Below, one piece after another: positions 38,267-46,003 of a stretch of 64,000 nucleotides of DNA (the first letter of the stretch is position 1; every line of letters starts with the position of its first letter). The translations under genes and the position numbers were made by a program. This DNA is from Mycobacteriaceae bacterium (GTDB lineage: Bacteria; Actinomycetota; Actinomycetes; Mycobacteriales; Mycobacteriaceae). The notes under the pieces were generated by a model. That model saw nothing but the letters and a program-made list of their open reading frames with translations, did no database searches and was not told the origin of the DNA. The DNA lies in NCBI GenBank assembly GCA_019749805.1, contig JAIEPH010000007.1, positions 62,001 to 126,000 of the forward strand, in the 5' to 3' direction.

Positions 38267-40189
38267 ATGCAAGACGACGCCCGTCGTACGGAACAAATTG
38301 TACTGAGCAAGAACGTGATTGAGCCCGATGCGGACGGTCGACGCGGGCGGGCCCAGCGGGGGCTGCCCGCCGCCGAACCAGACGACGGGGGCGTGCTTGC
38401 CGGCCGGGCGCCGTCGGTGGCCCGGTTGTTCCTGGACCGCGTGGCGGCGACTCCCCGGGCCGAGGCGTTCCGGTTTCCCGATGACGGTCACTGGAAGAGC
38501 GTCACGTGGCAGCAGGTGGGTGACCGCGCTCGCCGCGTCACCGCCGGGTTGATCGCGTTGGGCATCGCGCCCCAGGAGCGCGTCGCACTGGCATCCTCGA
38601 CGCGCTACGAGTGGGTGCTGGTCGACTTCTCGGTGTTGTGCGCTGGGGCCGCCACCACGACGCTCTACCCCACCACGAACGCGCGCGACGTCGCCTTCAT
38701 CGTCGCCAACTCCGGGAGTCGCTTGGTCGTCGCCGAAGACCAGGCGCAAGTCGACAAGTTGCTTTGGCATCGCTCCGAGCTGCCCGACCTGGAGAAGGTG
38801 GTGATCATCGACGGCGAGGGTGACGGCGATCTGGTGATCACCCTCGCCGAGCTCGAGGCACTCGGTGAACGACTACTTGCCCAGTCTCCCGACGTCGTCG
38901 AACGACGGGTCGACAGCATCCGTTCCGACCACCTGGCCAGCATCATCTACACCTCCGGCACAACGGGCCGCCCGAAGGGCGTGCTTCTCCCGCACCGGGC
39001 GTGGATGTACACGGCCGCGGCGATCGATGCGCTCGACATCCTCCGAGCCGAAGACCTCAACTACCTTTGGCTGCCGTTGGCGCACGCCTTCGGCAAGGTC
39101 ATGTTGGCGCTGCCGTTGATGATCGGCTATCCGACGGCGATCGACGGTCGGGTCGACAAGATCGTCGACAACCTCGCGGTCGTGCATCCGACGTTCATGG
39201 CAGCTGCCCCGCGGATCTTCGAGAAGGCGCACGCGCGCATCCAAGCGATGATGGTCGAGGAAGGTGGGCTGAAGAAGCGCATCTTCGACTGGGCGATCGC
39301 GGTGGGAGTCAGGGCGTCTCGGGCAAGGGAAGCCGGCAGCCGACTGTCACCGCTGTTATCGATTCAGCACGCGATCGCCGATCGACTGGTGTTCTCGACC
39401 ATCCGGGAACGCTTCGGCGGGCGACTACGGTTCTTCGTCTCGGCCGCTGCGCCACTGAACCACGACATCGCGCAATGGTTCGACGCCATCGGCATCATTG
39501 TGCTCGAAGGCTATGGCCTCACCGAGACGGCGGCGGCGTCATTCATCAACCGTCCCAACGCCTACCGGTTCGGAACGGTCGGGCTGCCCTTCCCGGGCAC
39601 GGAGGTCAAGATCGCCGACGACGGCGAGATCCTCGTGCGCAGTCCCGGTGTGATGACCGGCTATCACAACCTGCCGGCGGCTACCGCCGAAGCGCTCGAC
39701 CCGGACGGCTGGTTGTACACGGGTGACATCGGCACGATCGACGAAGACGGATTCCTGCGCATCACAGACCGGAAGAAGGACCTCTTCAAGACCTCGCAGG
39801 GCAAGTATGTGGCGCCGTCGGTGATTTCGGCCGCCTTCAAGGCGATCTGCTCGTACGCCAGCGAGATGATCGTGGTGGGTGATGCGCGGCCCTATTGCGT
39901 GGCGCTGGTCAGCCTGGACAGCGATGCGATCACCGAGTGGGCAGCGAGCAACGGCCTGGCGAACATGTCCTTTCCCGAGATCGCACGCCACGACTCGACG
40001 CGGCAACTGATCGGTGGGTACGTCGATATGCTCAATGAGCAGTTGAACCGTTGGGAACAGATCAAAAAGTTCGCCATTCTCGACCGCGAATTATCGATCG
40101 CTGCAGGTGATCTCACGCCAAGCCTGAAAGCGAAGCGCAACGTGATCGTGAAGAATTCCGCCGATGTGATCGCGCGCCTGTACGACTGA
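38267..40189 (+). CDS. fadD: Long-chain fatty-acid--CoA ligase (FadD)
   Basis: 640 aa ANL-superfamily ligase. Phosphate loop YTSGTTGRPKGVLLPHR, GYGLTETAAASFINRP, adenylate motif YTGDIGTIDEDGFLRITDRK, and the catalytic Lys region LTPSLKAKRNVI at the C-terminus. It activates long-chain acids with ATP and CoA and would feed the WS/DGATs upstream. TAGGAGG lies 6 nt before ATG 38267. The first 35 residues are charged and low in conservation. Confidence 0.92.
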   Translation: MQDDARRTEQIVLSKNVIEPDADGRRGRAQRGLPAAEPDDGGVLAGRAPSVARLFLDRVAATPRAEAFRFPDDGHWKSVTWQQVGDRARRVTAGLIALGIAPQERVALASSTRYEWVLVDFSVLCAGAATTTLYPTTNARDVAFIVANSGSRLVVAEDQAQVDKLLWHRSELPDLEKVVIIDGEGDGDLVITLAELEALGERLLAQSPDVVERRVDSIRSDHLASIIYTSGTTGRPKGVLLPHRAWMYTAAAIDALDILRAEDLNYLWLPLAHAFGKVMLALPLMIGYPTAIDGRVDKIVDNLAVVHPTFMAAAPRIFEKAHARIQAMMVEEGGLKKRIFDWAIAVGVRASRAREAGSRLSPLLSIQHAIADRLVFSTIRERFGGRLRFFVSAAAPLNHDIAQWFDAIGIIVLEGYGLTETAAASFINRPNAYRFGTVGLPFPGTEVKIADDGEILVRSPGVMTGYHNLPAATAEALDPDGWLYTGDIGTIDEDGFLRITDRKKDLFKTSQGKYVAPSVISAAFKAICSYASEMIVVGDARPYCVALVSLDSDAITEWAASNGLANMSFPEIARHDSTRQLIGGYVDMLNEQLNRWEQIKKFAILDRELSIAAGDLTPSLKAKRNVIVKNSADVIARLYD

Positions 40190-40234
40190 GCCACCCTCCG
40201 CTCGGGGCGGATGCGCTGGTCCGCCGACCGGACT

Positions 40235-40254
40235 CCTGGCCCGGGGAGGCCAGG
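40235..40254 (+). terminator. Hairpin after fadD
   Basis: CCTGGCC, six-base loop, GGCCAGG: a perfect 7-bp stem 46 nt past the fadD stop and before the ferredoxin promoter. There is no U tract. Confidence 0.45.
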
Positions 40255-40333
40255 GTTGGCTCCCGTGGGCCTGCTCACGCACCTGCAGTGGCGGCAGACT
40301 CGACGGTGAAGCCCACACTGCGGAGGGAACGCC

Positions 40334-40528
40334 ATGCACGTCACCGTCGACTACGACCTGTGTGAAGGTCACGGCCAGTGTCTCCTGGCGGCACCGGATG
40401 TCTTCGACCTGCCGGACGGCGCGGACAAAGTGGTCGTGCTAAATGCCGACCCTCCGGAGGGCGAACACGAGGCCGTGGTGCGCGCGGCGGCGATGTGCCC
40501 TGCGCAAGCACTGCGCGTCGAGGTCTGA
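40334..40528 (+). CDS. Small ferredoxin, P450-partner type
   Basis: 64 aa single-cluster ferredoxin: CEGHGQC near the N-terminus and CPAQAL near the C-terminus. Only three cluster cysteines are evident and His replaces the usual second Cys, the pattern of 3Fe-4S ferredoxins that deliver electrons to cytochromes P450. GGAGGGA lies 5 nt before the ATG. The P450 gene is 2.2 kb downstream, with a divergent regulator pair in between. Confidence 0.9.
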   Translation: MHVTVDYDLCEGHGQCLLAAPDVFDLPDGADKVVVLNADPPEGEHEAVVRAAAMCPAQALRVEV

Positions 40529-40547
40529 CAGGCCGCCGACGAAAGCC

Positions 40548-41225
40548 TCATTGCCGCGACTGGTCCGCCACATTCAGGTCGTCGAGGAGTCCGCTCTGCC
40601 CGGCCAGCGCGGCCGCGGCGATCCGATTGGTCACTCCGAGTTTGTGCAGTAACGAGGCCACCATCCGCTTGGCAGTGCGTTCGGAGACCACCATGCGGCT
40701 CGCGATGTCGGCGGTCTCCATGCCGGTCGCCAGCAGCGCCCAAAGCTTCACGTCCGGCGGGCTCAGCGTCTTGAACACCTCAGCTGAAGGCTTGCGGCCG
40801 CCGCCGAGCAGGGCGTCGAGCACCGTGGGGTCGAGGACCCGCAGCCCCGCCGCGATCGTCGACAGCGGCGCCGCAAGTGCTTCCGGGCGCACCGTCTTCG
40901 GCAGGAAGCCATCGGCGCCTGCCCGCAGTGCCTCATGCGCCAGGGCCACATCTGCAGTGCCCGACAGCGCCAGGATCCGGGTGCGCGGATGACGCTTTTT
41001 GATGTGCCGGATTGCCGCCACCCCACCCAGCGGTGGCATCGACAGGTCGACGATCGCCAGATCCGCGTCGCACGACGTGACCAGATCGGAAGCCTCTTCG
41101 ACGAACGTCGTCCGGCCGCCGATGACGAAGAGCTCGCCCCAGTCCCGGGTCAGCAGCAGCTCCAGACCCTCGGCGAACAGCTCATGGTCGTCGACGATGA
41201 CGACGACGTATGGCTTCTGGCCCAT
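40548..41225 (-). CDS. NarL/LuxR-type response regulator
   Basis: 225 aa. Receiver domain with acidic pair VIVDDHELFAEG, phospho-acceptor Asp in LAIVDLSMPPLGG and the Lys of LPKTVRPEAL. C-terminal helix-turn-helix starts LSPPDVKLWALLATGMETAD and ends LLHKLGVTNRIAAAA. ATG 41225 is preferred; a GTG at 41246 would add seven residues. It is divergent from the histidine kinase at 41305 (79-nt gap), so the two form a two-component pair. Target may be the flanking P450 and ferredoxin genes. It is not DosR: the HTH text differs. Confidence 0.88.
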   Translation of the reverse strand: MGQKPYVVVIVDDHELFAEGLELLLTRDWGELFVIGGRTTFVEEASDLVTSCDADLAIVDLSMPPLGGVAAIRHIKKRHPRTRILALSGTADVALAHEALRAGADGFLPKTVRPEALAAPLSTIAAGLRVLDPTVLDALLGGGRKPSAEVFKTLSPPDVKLWALLATGMETADIASRMVVSERTAKRMVASLLHKLGVTNRIAAAALAGQSGLLDDLNVADQSRQ

Positions 41226-41304
41226 CGGCCCGAGGCTAATCGGCACCGGCCCCGATGATCGACGAATTCGACACCCGGTCCGCGTCGATGCCTAGGGTCG
41301 GGCA

Positions 41305-42606
41305 ATGACGAGTGCGCATCGCCTTCGGTCGCTGGTGGTGCCCGACGGCGACGGGTACGGCCTGGCGCGTGTGGTGGTCGCCGTCCGCGTCGCCGTGGTG
41401 CTGTCGATCGTGCTGCTGGTGGCGACGGGTCCGGGCTGGATGCGACACCACACGGCCGCGACCGCGGCGGTCCTCGGCGGGGCCCTGTTATACGCCACGG
41501 TGCTGATGGCCAGACCCCAGTTCGAGGTGCGCCGGACCCGCTATTCGTGGCTGGTGGCCGCGGTGGACGCGACGGTGACGCTGACCCTCATTGCGCTGAC
41601 CGGCGGGACTGCCAGTCCGGTGGCCGTGGTCCTGGTCCTCGCGGTCATCGCTGCCGCGGCGCGCCTGCGGTTCGTCGAGTGCCTGGTGCTCGCGTCGATG
41701 GTGGGCACAGGCTACGTGCTGGTGGTGCTCGTATCGGGGAGTGACCCCGACGCCGTGCTGAGCCCACCGGTGCAGGGCTTGTGGTGGGCGCTGTACCTGG
41801 TGTTCATCGCCGTGCTCACCGGCGGGTTGTCGGTGCTGGCGGAACGTGAGCACCGCTCCCGAGTGCACGCCCTCGTCGAGGCCGAAGCCGAGCACGCCGC
41901 CGCCGAGGAGGAACGCGATCTGCGTGCCCGCCTGCTGCGTTCATACGAGAACCAGCAGGAGGGCCTTCACGTTCTACTCCACGAATTCCGTACCCCCGTC
42001 GCGTCGCTGGACGCGCTCGCAGCGGCGCTGACTGACACCGCGTCGCCGATGACACCGACCGACCGGGACGCGGCAATCGCCCTCGCCGGTCGGCACGCGC
42101 AGCACCTGACCGACATGCTCGACGCGCTGGCTGACGTCGCGCTGAGCAGGCGGCCCACCTTCTCGTCGGGTCGCGTGCGCCGCGTCGACGTGGCCGCGCT
42201 GATCGGTGAGGCGGGCGACGCGGCCGGGGTGCAACCGCCGCGGCTTCGGGTCGAGGTGACCGGCAACCTGTCCGCGGTCCAGGTCGACGCGCAGGGCCTG
42301 CGGCGGGTCTTGACCAATCTGCTCGAGAACGCGGCCCGGCACGGTCGCGGCCTGCCCATCGACGTTCAGTGTCGTCAGGCCGACCATCTCCTCGTCATCT
42401 CCGTGCTCGACCGCGGTCCCGGTGTGCCACAAGAGAACCTCGGCGAACTGACCGAGAAATGGATCAGCCTGAGCGACCGGCGGGGCACGGCGGGCCTCGG
42501 CCTGTGGATTGTGCAGCAGATCATCGACGCGCTCGGCGGCACGTTGGACTTCTCGGCCCGCGACGGCGGGGGACTGGCCGCCACCTTCAGTGTGCCGATC
42601 GGCTGA
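41305..42606 (+). CDS. Membrane sensor histidine kinase
   Basis: 433 aa. About five or six membrane helices fill residues 20-180 with very short loops, so the sensor is probably within the membrane. A coiled linker (LVEAEAEHAAAEEERDLRAR) leads to the H-box LLHEFRTPVASL, N-box NLLENAARHGRG, G1 DRGPGVP and G2 GTAGLGLWIV. It lacks GAF domains, which separates it from DosS and DosT. No clear RBS is visible before ATG 41305, so it may be leaderless. It presumably phosphorylates the divergent regulator. Confidence 0.9.
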   Translation: MTSAHRLRSLVVPDGDGYGLARVVVAVRVAVVLSIVLLVATGPGWMRHHTAATAAVLGGALLYATVLMARPQFEVRRTRYSWLVAAVDATVTLTLIALTGGTASPVAVVLVLAVIAAAARLRFVECLVLASMVGTGYVLVVLVSGSDPDAVLSPPVQGLWWALYLVFIAVLTGGLSVLAEREHRSRVHALVEAEAEHAAAEEERDLRARLLRSYENQQEGLHVLLHEFRTPVASLDALAAALTDTASPMTPTDRDAAIALAGRHAQHLTDMLDALADVALSRRPTFSSGRVRRVDVAALIGEAGDAAGVQPPRLRVEVTGNLSAVQVDAQGLRRVLTNLLENAARHGRGLPIDVQCRQADHLLVISVLDRGPGVPQENLGELTEKWISLSDRRGTAGLGLWIVQQIIDALGGTLDFSARDGGGLAATFSVPIG

Positions 42607-42761
42607 CGCGCACGCCCGACCCACGTGGTCCAAGGAGGTGGCCCGTGCAGGCCGTGATTGGCCCGCGCGGCTGGCGTTCCCCGGTGTTGTGTTCCCGACC
42701 ATGGGAGTAACGGCGCAGTGGGCTATGGCACACCGCGCGGACACCGCCGAAAGGGATTCCG

Positions 42762-44033
42762 ATGAGCACCGCCGTCGCCACCACCCACAACGACATCGAC
42801 CTGTCCGCCAGGTCGTTCTGGGCGAAATCACCCGAGGAGCGCGATCAAGCGTTCGCGGTGCTGCGCCGCGAGAACCCGGTGGCGTGGAGCAGGCCGGCCG
42901 AATCCGACCTGCTGCCACCGGAGTTGAACACCAAGGGGTTCTGGTCGTTGACCAAGCAGGCGGACATCCGGATGGCCAGCAGGCATCCCGAGGTGTTCTC
43001 GTCGGCGCAGGGCATCACCATGGAGGACTTCGCGCCCGAGATGATCGAGGTGGCGCAGTCGTTCATCGCGATGGACGCTCCCCGTCATACCCAGCTGCGC
43101 GGCATCACGATGGACGCCTTCAAGCCGAAGAACATGCGTCGCCTGGAGGGCTGGATCCAGGGCCACGCTCGTGACCTGGTGTCCGAGATGGCGCATCTCG
43201 GCGAAGGCGACTTCGTTGACCTGGTCTCGGTGAAGCTGCCCGGTCGCATCTTCGGCAGTTTCTTCGGCCTGCCGCCCGGCGACGTTCACGAGAAGACGAT
43301 CGATGCCGCACAGCGGCTCCTGGGCTGGACCGACCCGAAGGTATGCGCGGGCCGCACGGGCCTCGAGCTCTTCGCCGGCGCCGTCATGGAGCTCCACGAG
43401 GTGGCGAGCCAGCTGATCCCTGAGCGCCGCGCCCACCCCGGCGACGATCTGCTGACGTGGATGGTGCAGGCGGAGTTCGACGGCAAAAAGATGTCTGACG
43501 ACGAACTCAAGGCGTTCTTCGTGCTGCTGGCGGTGGCCGCCAACGACACCACCCGCCACGCCTCGGCGCACGCGATCTACGCGCTGTCCAAGTTTCCAGA
43601 ACAGCGCGACCTGCTGGTGGCCGACGTCCCCGGCCGGGTCGGCACCGCCGTCGAGGAGGTGCTCCGGTGGGCGTCGCCGCTTCTGCACATGCGACGCACC
43701 GCCACCCAGGACGTCACCATCGGCGAGAAGGAGATCAAGGCCGGTGACAAGGTCGTTCTCTGGTACATCTCCGGTAACCGTGACGAGGACGTCTTCGACG
43801 ATCCTTTCACATTCGACATCCTGCGTAATCCCAACCCGCACATCGCCTTCGGAGGCGGCGGCCCGCACTTCTGCCTGGGCGCCGCGCTGGCCCGCACCAT
43901 GCTGAAGTCGTTGCTCACCGAGGTCTACACCCGCATCCCGGACATCTCGGCGCCCGCGCCGGACTTCTTGATCGCCAACTTCATCAACGGCATCAAGAGC
44001 CTGCCCGCCACCTGGACACCTGAACGCGCCTGA
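42762..44033 (+). CDS. Cytochrome P450
   Basis: 423 aa bacterial P450. I-helix LLAVAANDTTRHA, K-helix ExxR in VEEVLRWASP (about residue 298), and heme-binding Cys near residue 370 in FGGGGPHFCLGAAL. The text is that of actinobacterial sterol or fatty-acid hydroxylases, but the substrate cannot be named. An AAGGGA lies near the ATG. It is followed by an NDMA-type alcohol dehydrogenase 18 nt later, a common pairing in which the P450 hydroxylates and the dehydrogenase oxidises the alcohol. Confidence 0.93.
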   Translation: MSTAVATTHNDIDLSARSFWAKSPEERDQAFAVLRRENPVAWSRPAESDLLPPELNTKGFWSLTKQADIRMASRHPEVFSSAQGITMEDFAPEMIEVAQSFIAMDAPRHTQLRGITMDAFKPKNMRRLEGWIQGHARDLVSEMAHLGEGDFVDLVSVKLPGRIFGSFFGLPPGDVHEKTIDAAQRLLGWTDPKVCAGRTGLELFAGAVMELHEVASQLIPERRAHPGDDLLTWMVQAEFDGKKMSDDELKAFFVLLAVAANDTTRHASAHAIYALSKFPEQRDLLVADVPGRVGTAVEEVLRWASPLLHMRRTATQDVTIGEKEIKAGDKVVLWYISGNRDEDVFDDPFTFDILRNPNPHIAFGGGGPHFCLGAALARTMLKSLLTEVYTRIPDISAPAPDFLIANFINGIKSLPATWTPERA

Positions 44034-44051
44034 CCCGGAAGGAAAAGACTT

Positions 44052-45158
44052 GTGAAGACCAAAGCTGCAGTCCTGTGGGGGCTTCACCAGAAGTGGGAGG
44101 TCGAGGAGGTCGACCTCGACGGACCCAAGCATGCCGAAGTGATGGTGAAGCTCACCGCCAGCGGGCTGTGCCATTCCGACGACCACCTCGTCACCGGTGA
44201 CATGCCGATGCGGATGCCGGTCGTCGGCGGGCACGAGGGTGCCGGTGTCGTGGTCGAGGTCGGCCCGGGTGTCACCGACGTCGCCGAGGGGGACCCGGTG
44301 GTGCTGAGCTTCATTCCCGCATGCGGGCGGTGTACGCCCTGCGCCAGAGGCATGAGCAATCTGTGCGTGCTCGGTGCGGCGATCGTGGCCGGACCACAGC
44401 TGGACGGAACGTTCCGCTTCCACTCCAGGGGTCAGAACCTCAGCCAGATGTGTGTGCTGGGAACGTTTTCGGAGTACACCGTGGTGCCGACGGCTTCGGT
44501 GGTCAAAGTGGACCCCGACACGGCGCTGGACACCGCTGCGCTGGTGGGCTGCGGCGTCACCACCGGCTACGGCAGCGCCGTGCGCACCGGAGAGACCCGC
44601 GACGGCGACACCGTCGTGGTGATGGGGGTCGGCGGCATCGGTATCAACGCCGTCCAGGGTGCCCGCATCGCGGGTGCGCGCAACATCGTCGCGCTGGACC
44701 CGGTGGAGTACAAGCGCACGCGGTCGCTGGAGTTCGGCGCGACCCACACCGCCTCCGGCGTCGAGGAGGCGTCGGTTCTGGTGGCCGAGCTGACCCGTGG
44801 TGAGATGGCCGACGTCTGCGTGGTGTCGACCGACAGCGGCGAGGGCGCCTACGTCGCGCAGGCACTGAGCCTGGTCGGCAAGCGGGGCCGGGTCGTGATG
44901 ACGGCAATACCGCATCCGGCCGACACCACGGTCGACATGTCCCTGTTCGACCTGACGCTGTACGAAAAGCAGGTTCGCGGATCGCTTTTCGGATCATCCA
45001 ACCCGCGCCACGACATCGTGCGGATGCTGGACCTGCACCGGGCCGGGCAGCTCAAGCTCGACGAGCTGATCACCCGCGAGTACGCACTTGAGGACATCAA
45101 CCAGGGTTACGAGGACATGCACAACGGCGTGAATCTGCGCGGCCTGATCCGGTTCTGA
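44052..45158 (+). CDS. Zinc-dependent alcohol dehydrogenase, NDMA-dependent type
   Basis: 368 aa medium-chain dehydrogenase. Catalytic zinc Cys in ASGLCHSDDHLVTGDMPMR and HEGAG, structural zinc cysteines in CGRCTPCARGMSNLC, Rossmann motif VVVMGVGGIGINAVQGA. The MPMRMPVVGGHEGAG and SLFGSSNPRHDI text matches the mycobacterial NDMA-dependent alcohol dehydrogenases that keep a tightly bound NAD and need an external electron acceptor. Starts at GTG with GGAAGGAAAAG just before. It was followed by an aldehyde dehydrogenase of which only the first codons remain (45172). Confidence 0.92.
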   Translation: MKTKAAVLWGLHQKWEVEEVDLDGPKHAEVMVKLTASGLCHSDDHLVTGDMPMRMPVVGGHEGAGVVVEVGPGVTDVAEGDPVVLSFIPACGRCTPCARGMSNLCVLGAAIVAGPQLDGTFRFHSRGQNLSQMCVLGTFSEYTVVPTASVVKVDPDTALDTAALVGCGVTTGYGSAVRTGETRDGDTVVVMGVGGIGINAVQGARIAGARNIVALDPVEYKRTRSLEFGATHTASGVEEASVLVAELTRGEMADVCVVSTDSGEGAYVAQALSLVGKRGRVVMTAIPHPADTTVDMSLFDLTLYEKQVRGSLFGSSNPRHDIVRMLDLHRAGQLKLDELITREYALEDINQGYEDMHNGVNLRGLIRF

Positions 45159-45171
45159 GAGAAAGTTTCCG

Positions 45172-45213
45172 ATGACCGTTCCGCATTATCAGACGTACGT
45201 CAACGGGTCCTGA
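45172..45213 (+). pseudogene. Start of a lost aldehyde dehydrogenase gene (13 codons)
   Basis: Fourteen nt after the alcohol dehydrogenase stop, an RBS-like GAGAAAG and ATG open MTVPHYQTYVNGS, then TGA. The pattern YxxYVNGxW is how aldehyde dehydrogenases begin, and TGA stands where TGG (Trp) is expected. Nothing aldehyde-dehydrogenase-like follows, so the body has been deleted. The junction coincides with a DosR-like palindrome (GGTCCTGAAGGCCC, 45206-45219). Confidence 0.45.
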
Positions 45214-45326
45214 AGGCCCTGTAGCCGGGCATACCCGCGAAGTACGCCCCCGATCGTCCCGCGGTGATCTCGTCGAGTCCGAAGGACGCCGAAATCGCCA
45301 ACGAAGGGACCATCGTCACTCGCGGG

Positions 45327-45340
45327 GGGACCTTCGTCGG
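45327..45340 (+). promoter_or_regulatory. DosR-like box
   Basis: GGGACCTTCGTCGG has a complete left half-site and lies 66 nt before the helical protein gene at 45407. The 248-nt region 45159-45406 otherwise holds the aldehyde dehydrogenase remnant and no gene. Confidence 0.5.
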
Positions 45341-45406
45341 TAGTGGCCGACCTTGGCTATCAATAGCGTCGACAGCGGAACCGAAACCACTATGTAAGGA
45401 TCCGAC

Positions 45407-45697
45407 ATGGTCCAGGCAGTTGAGTCGCAGCACGCGACGTCCCATTCGATCGACCTGCTCGACGACGTACGCGATGCGGCCAAAGCAGGGCAGCACGCCG
45501 CGGCCGAGGCTTTGCGGGCGTTCCGCCAAACGGTCGACGAGGTGGTACCGCAGGCAGTTCAACCGCTACGCACCAAGATCGTTGATGCCGCGGTCGAACT
45601 GGCCGACAAGCTCGTCGCGGCGCAGTTTCAGCTCAACAGGGACCTGATCCACAGCGCCGAACGAGCCCTGACCAAGACCGACGGCGACCAGAAGTAA
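45407..45697 (+). CDS. Small helical protein of unknown function, 96 aa
   Basis: 96 aa, almost entirely helical and Ala/Val-rich (DVRDAAKAGQHAAAEALRAF, LADKLVAAQFQLNRDLI), with no Cys or membrane segment. It looks like the phasin or lipid-droplet-surface type of amphipathic protein, but I recognise no named family. AAGGA lies 7 nt before the ATG. It stands alone with its own DosR-like box, just upstream of the hydrogenase operon. Confidence 0.7.
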   Translation: MVQAVESQHATSHSIDLLDDVRDAAKAGQHAAAEALRAFRQTVDEVVPQAVQPLRTKIVDAAVELADKLVAAQFQLNRDLIHSAERALTKTDGDQK

Positions 45698-45916
45698 ACG
45701 TTCGACCACTCAGCCTGGAACGGCGGAATCGCTCGCAAGCCCGCCGCTCCGCGCTGTGCCCACTATCGTGAATGGCGGGCCGCTCGGCGGGGAGTCGGGG
45801 CCGTGGAATGTCGTGGATTTTCAGCGGCACCGCTGTTCGCTTTGGCATACGCGAGCTTGAGGCCGACGCAACCCGGTGGGCCCCGGGCATCGATCGATGG
45901 CCGAGAGGAGTTTCAG

Positions 45917-46003
45917 ATGGCGATCGCGCCAACTGCAATACATGTGGCCTTTGCTGCCCATGTGTCCTGCATAGATTTCGTACAGGCGAACGTTGCTAGA
46001 TGA
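45917..46003 (+). CDS. 28-aa leader ORF coupled to hoxF
   Basis: MAIAPTAIHVAFAAHVSCID and eight more residues. GAGAGGAG lies 6 nt before the ATG, a better RBS than anything else near hoxF, and the stop TGA overlaps the hoxF ATG (ATGA). hoxF itself has no RBS except within this ORF, so its translation must be coupled to the leader. The peptide is mildly hydrophobic with one Cys and two His. The preceding 219 nt (45698-45916) hold no gene and no convincing DosR box. Confidence 0.6.
   Translation: MAIAPTAIHVAFAAHVSCIDFVQANVAR

Noticed and set aside
40548..42606. Two-component pair as DosR/DosS
   Set aside because: The kinase has a multi-helix membrane sensor and no GAF domains, and the regulator sequence differs from DosR. 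It is called an unrelated NarL-type pair.
45698..45916. DosR box for the hydrogenase operon (GGGCCCCGGGCATC near 45875)
   Set aside because: Only the outer guanines match and the centre is GC. It does not reach the quality of the other sites.
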